This document shows, in pieces, positions 1-6,959 of a stretch of 18,239 nt of DNA. The stretch is from Astrocystis sublimbata (lineage: Eukaryota > Ascomycota > Sordariomycetes > Xylariales > Xylariaceae), in the NCBI GenBank assembly GCA_022453515.1, contig JAJNNY010000170.1, positions 1 through 18,239 on the forward strand, written 5' to 3'. Made by a program: the position numbers and the translations under genes. The notes beneath the pieces are model-generated. The model did no database searches and had not been told where the DNA came from. It saw only the letters and a program-made list of their open reading frames with translations. How positions within the stretch are numbered: the first letter of the stretch is position 1; each line of letters begins with the position of its first letter.

Positions 1-169
1 GTGTGGACCATGGGTACGGTAGGGTGGGCTAGTGGACGCGTATCACGCTGGCGGTGGTCTCTAATAGTGCCTACCTGAAAAGACAGGTCTCAGATATGAA
101 ACCTCGATGAATAATACCCTTCACGAGCAATGAATCAGGAACCTTATTAACTAGTATGTAGCTTAATCA

Positions 170-571
170 ATGACGATGGTGCTATCGACCTCCGCGACGC
201 AGAACTCTCGCCATCTCTCCGCTCTTGTTGCGCCGATTCCACCTACAGACTAGGCTTACCTTCTTGGCCACCTTTTCGCAGCGATCCCGAATCGACAGGC
301 AGCTTTCCGTCGCCTTCGCGAGCATGCTTTAAATAGCAACACCAACGACGAACTGCAACTAATTCAAATGTAGCTTGATGGCATGGGCTCCCATCATGAC
401 TGGTAAGTCGTCGATAGCACCCCTCACACCATCGGATATTGGATACCCGAGTCGACCAGCCTCATCGCTACAGTGCTATTCCCAACCCTCGTGGAACGGG
501 TAAAGAAATCCAAGAGCAATGCATTTAGTTTACTACCATACATGTGTGATTACTGCCATGTTAATAACTGA
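170..571 (+). pseudogene. hypothetical gene with one nonsense codon and one likely intron
   Basis: An ATG at 170 opens a frame that runs to TGA at 569-571, interrupted by stops at 251-253 (TAG), 371-373 (TAG) and 404-406 (TAA). A 48-bp intron at 370-417 (donor GTAGCT, acceptor GATAG) is a multiple of three and removes the last two stops while keeping the frame. That leaves only the TAG at 251. The product would be about 117 codons, with a basic helix-like stretch (RQAAFRRLREHA) and a hydrophobic stretch (TSLIATVLFPTLVERV). I recognise no family. TAG at 251 could be a TGG or CAG codon mutated by a C-to-T or G-to-A change, or the end of an upstream intron whose donor I could not place. An alternative intron at 403-459 has a better donor (GTAAGT) but leaves two stops. 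The model is uncertain. Confidence 0.3.
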
Positions 572-1173
572 CTAGCGACAAGGCTGACTGTGAAGTATTC
601 TTCGTTTCTTTTCCTGCCGGGAACCGAAATACAGTCATCAAAATGTAACAATCTTTGGGCCTGCGGCTTTGCATGATACTCGCGACGTCCTTCTATGTAG
701 TATGTACCGCTGAACGTGTCACCATCGCTCAATACAGTAATCCTCGTGTGATGTAATGACAAGACAAAGATCTAGCCTTAGAGTTGTGAAAACTCTCCCA
801 TAGGTACGAGTTTTTCTAAGGTGGTATGCTTGCATCAACAAAGAAAAAAGCCCGTGTTAGATGGATTCGCGGTTGCTGACACCTCTTTTAGTGTAATCTT
901 CAGGAAGGTGAACTTGGTTTTCCTAACAGTAAAAGGTATTCCGTGGTTGGCGCCAAGTCCCCAGCAGTGTGTTGTCCCATTGCATGCCAGTCAAACCAGA
1001 ATCGGTAACTTGGTAGGTGCATGCAACTACCACATCAGTCTGAGTCGAAAGGGATCGATCGTCTCCAGTTATCTCCCAGTTATGTGGATGAACTACATAA
1101 TCTATGAGTTGTTGCTGGAAGGTGCGATCATACGGGCTAGGACTCTGATTGTTAATCGTCTATGGGGTCAGAG
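572..1173. other. stretch without a resolved gene
   Basis: An open frame covers 821-1345, but its predicted protein changes character around 1130 and collides with the better-supported exon at 1174-1335 in another frame. A short frame from ATG 1021 ends at TGA 1105. The 5' exons of the gene at 1174-1576 probably lie here, but I could not place their junctions. Confidence 0.4.
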
Positions 1174-1576
1174 TGCTCGAAGAAGAAGAAGCCGAGTCAC
1201 GCTTCTGTCGACCACAGCCAGAGTGTCTGGAGCTCATTCCCGACCTTGCTTGCAACAACGACAGGTTTGTAGTGGTACTAGACGAAGAGGTGTCAAGATG
1301 GAAATTCTGGGAGGGGCGAAGGAAAGAAGCAGCGGGTATGCCTAGATTGACGGGTCCTAGACCATTGGCACTGGTCTATCCAAGGGACCCCTGTCGGTAT
1401 AATTAAGAGCAAGCTTCGCCAATCGACGTGAGCAAGTCGTCCCATTGTTAGCTCTCGAACAAAAGGCCTGCCCACACCACGCTACGCAATATGTTCGTTG
1501 TTCTAGCCAGGCCAAACTAGAGGCTATCTGTACTAATTGTGATAGATCCACTATCTTTTCAGACCAGACTCCTTGA
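1174..1576 (+). CDS. 3' part of a spliced hypothetical gene
   Basis: Two exons join cleanly. The first is open to 1335, where a GTATGC donor starts. The second begins at 1410 after an AAGAG acceptor and ends at TGA 1574-1576, with the phase matching across the 74-bp intron. The first exon encodes an acidic run of four Glu, then a segment containing PECLELIPDL, FVVVLDEE and SRWKFWEGRRKEAA. The second encodes a Cys/His-containing tail with CPHH, VRCSS and ICTNC, which could bind a metal. The upstream junction is unsolved. One option is an intron at 1122-1173 (donor GTGCGA) joining to the frame that runs through 1081-1121. I do not recognise the family. Frame continuity and natural composition support a gene, but the 5' end is missing. 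Confidence 0.4.
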
Positions 1577-1598
1577 AATTCTCCACATTTCGCTTGCC

Positions 1599-1606
1599 TC
1601 TATAAG
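1599..1606 (+). promoter_or_regulatory. possible TATA-like element of the C2H2 gene
   Basis: TCTATAAG lies about 130 bp upstream of the ATG at 1737, a reasonable distance for a fungal core promoter. The only support is position and match to a TATA-like sequence. Confidence 0.25.
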
Positions 1607-1736
1607 CATAAAACTCTCGACCCCGATTCAGCCAAAACGATAGTTCGTATTGAATCAGCGGCCCATTGAAGGGCAATGATAATACATGACTAGGAATCCC
1701 CCGGATATCCCACCTGTTCGGATATATTACACAACC

Positions 1737-2800
1737 ATGGAAGATCGCATTATCTGTGATGTCTGTTCAGAGGTGTTGCCGCGAACACAGCTCCCAGGTC
1801 ATATTGATCTGCATGCAGTAAGTGAACCTACGGAGTTCAGATCTGTCTAATAATATCGCCAGTCTCAACTCGCTCGATTATGCAATCAACTTGTTATCCC
1901 TACCTTGGAATTGCCCGAAGGAAACAACAACACCGACGATAGTGATACGGGATGCAGCATTACGGGCGAAGACGGTTTGGTGCAAGGAAACAATCAGCCA
2001 TCTCAGCTAAAGCCGTTCGAATGCCCGGACAAAACTTGTGACCACAGGGCATTTGGAAGGAGACAGGATCTCATTCGACACTTCATGAGACGTATTACCT
2101 AGGCCCAGCCCAGTCACAATCTTGCGGTGCACTAATAACCTGAGCAGACTGTGAGATTAACAAACGCTGCGACGGCTGTGGTAAAAGGTTTCGTTTCGCG
2201 AACAAGTATGTATCACACAAACACGTGCGTGAATCGACCTACAAGACAACAGCGAGGAGTGGATTTGATGAAGTTCGTGGTCATGTGAAAGCTGCCCTCG
2301 ACCGAGCCAATGATGCAAGAAAAACACGCAACAATGTGCCAGGCTTTGGGCAACAAAGGAAACGAAAATCAGACCTCTCCAAAGATCTGCCAGGCTTCGA
2401 GCAACAAAAGAAACAGAAATCAGTCCTCCCCAGTGACATTTCCAAGGATGCCCCGAAAGATTCCCTCTGCCTTCCTAGTGCAGCGCAGCCAACCACTGAA
2501 GGAGCGGCGTCATTCGACTCACTAGTAAATCCTAGGCAGTCTCTTGGTGGTTTGGTTGATATTGATGGAAGTCTTGTGTTATCAGCCGAAGAGGCAGCGG
2601 CGGCCCCTTTTGTCTTACATTCCGACCTTCCTCATACTTCAACTGGCATATCTGGTAGTAGCGAGTCGTATCATACCGCCACGAACTACGTGCATGATAT
2701 TGAATCTGTCACCCAGCAAGCCATACCTTCAGAGCCACCCAATCTGTGGGAGATGGCAGCCTGGCCGACAGATTGGGCATTAGACCAAACACCATTGTAG
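1737..2800 (+). CDS. C2H2 zinc-finger protein, three exons
   Basis: Probable nuclear nucleic-acid-binding protein of 320 aa, exons 1737-1817, 1863-2091 and 2148-2800. Intron 1 (45 bp) has donor GTAAGT; intron 2 (56 bp) has donor GTATTA, branch CACTAATAAC and acceptor GAGCAG. Three zinc-finger-like units are visible. The first is C7-x2-C10-x11-H22-x3-H26. The second is C81-x4-C86-x13-H100-x3-H104, with the fungal pattern F-x-R-x2-D-L-x-R-H. The third is C111-x2-C114-x12-H127-x-H129. His104 is created only by splicing intron 2 (C from exon 2, AC from exon 3), which strongly supports the model. The start context is ACAACCATGG. Residues after about 130 look disordered, with two basic repeats that could act as nuclear localisation signals and a Ser/Ala-rich acidic C-terminus. 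Similar multi-finger proteins occur across ascomycetes. The target is unknown. Confidence 0.85.
2338..2439 (+). repeat. 51-bp in-frame tandem duplication inside the C2H2 gene
   Basis: Two adjacent 51-bp copies (2338-2388 and 2389-2439) encode 17-residue repeats of the form PGF(G/E)QQ(R/K)K followed by basic residues and KS. The copies differ at several positions but keep the frame. Each carries a basic cluster (RKRK or KKQK). Confidence 0.8.
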
Positions 2801-2997
2801 ATATTACGTGCCTCAGCTGCTTGTTAATCTACCCAGATACTTTTCTCTACATATTCTGCGTCTATTTAGCAATGTAGCCCCTTTCCTGCACTGCATATGC
2901 CATCGTGCAACCGCTGGTTGATCCGAACGAGAACCGTGGGTGTACAATCATGCTATTTCAGGTTAGGTTGTGATGTGCTCTCAGAAGTCGGAGGAAC

Positions 2998-3540
2998 TCA
3001 CACGCCGCCTTCCTCTAAGCACGCTTCAGACTCTTTCAAACCTTTTGTGATCGTCAGAAATGGATATGGAACTTCCCAGAGGCCATTAGCCGCCTTCACC
3101 CCTTTCGATGGCAGCTTATGAGAGCCGACAAAAATTTCCAGACGTGACTTGGCACTCCACACGTAGATTAGAGCTCGGTGGTCTTGAGGTTCGTTTTCTT
3201 CTATCGTGGAGGCAAAGTAATGCTTTGGGTTGTCGCTATCCAGGTAGAAGCAGAGGGAAGGGTGTTCAGTGTCAAAGTGTTCAAGAATTTCTCGCAGACG
3301 CTATGAGGTGTCAGAAATAATGCCAGAGATATGATGGAATTGACATACTGGGTCCTTAACAATAATCGGCATATACATGCGAAGAACCTCAGGTTTCCAA
3401 GCAAGGCCTTGGCTGTCGAACTCAGCAACGAGCTTCCCAACTGCAGCATTCGCCTGGTAAAAGATACCGTGCTCTTGGAAGAATCGTAGTGATTCAGCCG
3501 CTGGTACCGAGGAAGAAATTCTGTCTTCTTCGAAAAGCAT
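2998..3540 (-). CDS. hypothetical protein, two exons, stop-containing 48-bp intron
   Basis: ATG at 3540-3538 opens a 64-codon exon to 3349. An intron at 3348-3301 follows, then a 101-codon exon ending at TGA 3000-2998, giving 164 aa. Read straight through, the same frame is broken only by a TAG at 3303-3301. That TAG is exactly the last three bases of a good intron: donor GTATGT, branch CTGAC, 48 bp, phase 0. The gene is therefore probably intact, not a pseudogene. The protein has an N-terminal helix-like part (ESLRFFQEHGIFYQANA), a central Asp/Glu-rich part (EHFDTEHPSLCFYLDSDN) and a strand-rich part (RALIYVWSAKSRLEIFVGS). No signal peptide or membrane span is seen and I do not recognise the family. 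An upstream exon cannot be excluded, since the frame is open to a TGA near 3585. Confidence 0.65.
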
Positions 3541-3965
3541 GTCGGTTGTCAAAGCGGTTTTATTCGGTGTCTTAGAGAGCAGTCAGCTATAGATAGACAT
3601 ACGACCAGCCTAGAAAGCTACCCAACGATGTCATCAGTGGAGATGGGGGGAAATGGCCCGCACTAGAAGAATAGTTTCCCCGATATCCGCTCGAGACAGC
3701 GCTCACCAAATCTAGCGTAGGGTAGGTGATCCGAAGTCTAACCGACTACCCCCATCTCATTGAGGTCTAATTTAGTGGAGGCCCATGGCTGCTCTTCATA
3801 TAAATCTATGCTCAGCACTATTGCGTGATCTTCTGCCCACCATGCGGTCATTCACCAAACACGACCTAGAAAAATAACAAATTTTACGGTATAGCCGCTG
3901 CTCCGATCGTTTCTCAAGCCAAATCGCTGACCGATTTTTAGATTGTCACAACCTTGCGAACCAAA
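3541..3965. other. intergenic stretch, no gene seen
   Basis: No supported coding frame. The segment separates the minus-strand gene ending its 5' side at 3540 from the small ORF at 3966, so it could hold promoters for both. A TATA-like CATATAAATC sits near 3797-3806, too far from 3966 to assign. Confidence 0.4.
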
Positions 3966-4040
3966 ATGGCCGGATGCCAATATTGCACAGACGGCATCAC
4001 TGCTGCAGGCACCATCTGCACCAAATGCTCCAAAAAGTGA
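3966..4040 (+). CDS. possible 24-aa zinc-ribbon micropeptide
   Basis: A very short ORF starts in an excellent fungal context (CAAAATGGCC, the same ten bases as at the start of the gene at 11693) and ends with TGA at 4038-4040. The 24 residues contain two CxxC pairs (C4-x2-C7 and C18-x2-C21, ten residues apart), the spacing of a minimal zinc ribbon, and end in basic residues. It could be complete, or the first exon of a longer gene: a GTGAAG donor overlaps the stop, and splicing to an acceptor near 4077 would append about ten residues including another Cys. The ORF is short enough to arise by chance. The start context and paired CxxC motifs are the only support. Confidence 0.35.
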   Translation: MAGCQYCTDGITAAGTICTKCSKK

Positions 4041-4330
4041 AGGGAACGACTAGGAAGAATAGGACTAAGGGGTCGGTAGAGTTCGGGCGGTGGCCTATGT
4101 TTGCAAGAAATGATTGAATGTGGACCTTTTCGACTGTTTTCTACTCCCAGCCACACGCCACAGGTTCATTGAATCTGGGAGCTGCAAATACATACAATCA
4201 TACAGGCACAATCTGTCTCTCAAAACGGTCTACCAGTTGCACACTCAAGAATCCGTAGTCCAATACCACATTTTAACTTCAGAAAACACACCGGCTCGGT
4301 GAACTAGGTGCGAGCGCAGGGGAAGTGCGA
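4041..4330. other. intergenic stretch, no gene seen
   Basis: Short open frames exist on both strands, but none has a plausible start context, splice structure or recognisable motif. Confidence 0.35.
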
Positions 4331-4480
4331 AGGTGCCAGTACTGCGCCATGTAGGTGCCGAAAAGGCACTGACTAGGGGAAGGTGCCAGTACTGCGTCAT
4401 GTAGGTGCCGAAAAGGCACTGACTAGGGGAAGGTGCCAGTACTGCGTCATGTAGGTGCCAAAAAGGCGCCCGACTGGGAA
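4331..4480 (+). repeat. 50-bp tandem repeat, three units
   Basis: Units lie at 4331-4380, 4381-4430 and 4431-4480. Units 1 and 2 differ at one base; unit 3 diverges in its last third. Each unit contains AGGTGCC twice, 22 bp apart, and an AGTACT palindrome. Units 1 and 2 contain a perfect stem-loop, GTGCC-GAAAA-GGCAC (4355-4369 and 4405-4419). The repeat creates an artefactual repetitive open frame on the minus strand. Confidence 0.9.
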
Positions 4481-5008
4481 GGGATGGAGAAAGCACTATC
4501 CCTAAGTTGCATTAGCCAATTGCCAGACCCTAGTCCCAACGCTCCTAGCCACAAGGCTGATACATGGTGGGAGACACACAGAACCGCTTGCAGCTATCAT
4601 TATTATTGCATGACTTGCCTACTTTAGAACATGCAGCAGTGATAGCTCAAGTATTCCTACTTGTACACAATCCGTTGTGGCATCAACGCCCAGACACTTT
4701 AGGGAATTCTTGATCCGAATCAAAGAATCGACTCAAAGGTTAGCGTCTGGTGAAAAAATACGGCACCAGATGGTCGCCAGCCTTTGTTTCTAATCCCGTC
4801 ACGAGCTGGACTCATGCAATGTTTTGGTCGATGTTTATATGACCATGTCGACAAATACCTGGCAAGGTGACCGTCATGCTTCTAATATAGTTATGGATCA
4901 TCGATATAGCTGCTTATAGCTCTTGATTCGTCTCTCAGAAATGACCTTGGGCGGGAATCAGGGGTTGTCTAGGATTGGGACTTGGTAAATCGACGGTGTA
5001 AGCAATGA
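4481..5008. other. intergenic stretch, no gene seen
   Basis: Moderate base composition and many stops in all frames. No supported gene, RNA or repeat. Confidence 0.4.
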
Positions 5009-5460
5009 AAGGTGGACTATACACAAGCTATTAGACTAGTTTCTATGGCCTCACCGACAGAGACCTGATGAGGAGTCAGTCAAAGTGTCACCGGAGTATC
5101 CAACTCCTGTGCCGACCTTGCCTTGTAGCGTATTAATACGCTTCAAATAAGCATCACTTCTGCCTCCAAGGCCGTTTGTGCATAATGCATATGTAGACTA
5201 TCTGGACTCAGAAGTGATATGTCCGGGCCGGTCCCGCTGGTGTACAGTCTCATACTGGCATGACGCCTCGAGTCTGGGTATGCTAACCTAGGTTAAGCGA
5301 TCTTCTTGAAGGCTGCAAGGCCTGTCCAAGTTCAGCAGCTTGCATTAGCAAGATTGGCAAGCATAGCTGTTGAGCCTCTTGCATGCTTTTTCCTATTACT
5401 CTTGGTTCGTGGAAGAACCAACACTAGCTCTACTAGATACCCCTGGCTATGCTTCGTGAA
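5009..5460 (+). repeat. degenerate direct repeat, copy A
   Basis: This segment aligns collinearly with 5675-6075, offset by about 625-665 bp. Matching anchors include AAGGTGGACTATAC versus AAGGTAGACTATAC, CTCCAAGGCCGT versus CTCCAAGGCTGT, CCGGGCCGGTCCCGCTGG versus CCGGGCTAGTTCCGCTGG, and TTGGTTCGT near the end. Many differences are C/T or G/A transitions. The pair could be long terminal repeats of a small element, or two copies of a non-autonomous element. No terminal motif or target-site duplication could be fixed. The open frame at 5306-5563 lies in this repeat and is not supported as a gene. Confidence 0.6.
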
Positions 5461-5674
5461 ATACGGTGCGCGGCTTTCTGGCTACTATTATCAATTATTT
5501 GCTGAAGGGGACGCCTTAGTTGGCTGGTTTCTCGTCATGTGTATGGCCGGATCAGCTTCGTAGGACAAGTGTCACGGAAGGAGATGTAGGAGCTCTATTA
5601 ATTTAATACACTATATCAGCTCGAAGATGCGCCTAAGGCAAACGGCAATATGTAGCAGCAATTACGAAGCTATA

Positions 5675-6075
5675 GGAAGGTAGACTATACGCACGCCACA
5701 GATCAAGAGTGTATGGCCTAGTCAACGCAGACCTAGCATAACCACCGTAACTTCCAACCCTTGCGTCGATATGATATTGTACAGGGTTACTGCGCTTCGT
5801 AGTAACACATTCTCTGTCTCCAAGGCTGTCTATCCATGGATGATGAGGGCAGATGTGAGCTATCTGTATTTAGAAACGATCTTTCCGGGCTAGTTCCGCT
5901 GGTATATAACCCCAGACCTATATACGCCTCAAGTTGATGGAATACGACGGCTATCCAAATTGGACGCCTTGCGTTAGCGAGGTTAGCCAGCATGACTAAC
6001 GAACATTATGCCCGTTTCTATTCCTGTTGGTTCGTTGGAAAAACAATAACAAGTTATAATACAAGGTTGTCTAGA
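5675..6075 (+). repeat. degenerate direct repeat, copy B
   Basis: Partner of the repeat at 5009-5460. It tends to carry T or A where copy A has C or G (for example GGTATATAACC against GGTGTACAGTC), consistent with RIP-type mutation of copy B. It borders the AT-rich territory to its right. Confidence 0.6.
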
Positions 6076-6536
6076 ACTAGAATCTAATAAGTAGTTAGTA
6101 CTTGTCGAAGTCTTTAAAAAGTATAAATATATCTTTACTGTTACCTTTACTTATTACAATATCTCTGCTATTTAAGAAGCTTCCGTTGAATCCTATTTTA
6201 TTAATAGCTTGGTTCTCTCATCTGCACCCATCACGAATATCATCACAGGGCGAACTCTCTACTTGCGTCTATCTTTACATCAGTGCTATACATCTATATA
6301 TGACCTAAGATCCCATGATCTAGTAGCATTGAAAGTCAGTCCCCGTGTTTTGTACGCCACTCACCTTAAATAACATTATACTAATGCTATATTTGGAAAA
6401 GGCTGTTCACATAGACTTATCCATTAAGAACAAGGACGCCTCCTAGTCCGAGGCCGCACAAACCTGACAAATTTCTGGGCCTTTCAAGTACAATACACTA
6501 CGTCCTAAAAACAGGTGACGGTTTAAAACATTCAAT
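6076..6536. other. AT-rich transition, no gene seen
   Basis: The sequence becomes progressively richer in TA. An open frame at 6102-6308 is low complexity (Leu/Ile/Ser) and lacks support. This looks like the edge of a decayed repeat. Confidence 0.35.
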
Positions 6537-6950
6537 ATGTCTGAAAGAGAGCTTGTTATCAATGGAGACGAAAAACCAACGCAGGGAGATAATGTTGTTA
6601 ATAGAGACGAGAAGCCAATCCAGGAAGATAAAATCGTTATTAATAGGGAGAGTAGAAGCGAGACCACTAAGTCTAACGATACTAGCATTAAGTCTTGGAT
6701 CCGAGATAGTAACCCTAGTTTAATAGAAGAGGCCATCGGATAAGGTGGTAGGAGCGGGACAGTTAGTTAAGCGGCTGTTTAATAAACCGAGCGGAGCTCA
6801 GTTGGCAAGTATTACGTAAGAAAACCTAGTAATAAAATCTGAAATATAAAAGAATCAAACATAATCAGTAAAAAGGTGTTGCGATCCAGATCCTTTAGGT
6901 CAACCAGCCCCTAAAAGGACACAATTCCTTGTTTACGTAATTCCATAACC
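6537..6950 (+). pseudogene. decayed ORF relic with internal duplicated motif
   Basis: ATG at 6537 opens 68 codons ending at TAA 6741-6743. The acidic, hydrophilic product contains a near-duplicated motif: GDEKPTQGD followed by RDEKPIQED, each with a Val/Ile/Asn-rich flank. Past the stop, the +1 frame is mostly open to about 6948 (through VKRLFNKPSGAQLASIT), broken only by TAA codons that could be mutated CAA. This suggests one longer ORF carrying a frameshift and RIP-type stops. It may be the 5' end of a transposon gene, but I recognise no domain. The antisense 97-codon frame is hydrophobic and repetitive and looks like a shadow. Confidence 0.35.
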
Positions 6951-6959
6951 CCCCCTGTA

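Noticed and set aside
2998..3540. Pseudogene with an internal stop
   Set aside because: The TAG is the end of a canonical 48-bp phase-0 intron, so an intact spliced gene explains the sequence better.
3938..4156. 72-codon minus-strand ORF
   Set aside because: It is antisense to the zinc-ribbon ORF, and its start region and composition offer no support.
4245..4496. Minus-strand open frame with repetitive protein
   Set aside because: It is created by the 50-bp tandem repeat and has no independent coding support.
6443..6736. 97-codon minus-strand hydrophobic ORF
   Set aside because: It is the antisense of the acidic duplicated motif at 6537-6743; its Leu/Ser repeats mirror that duplication.
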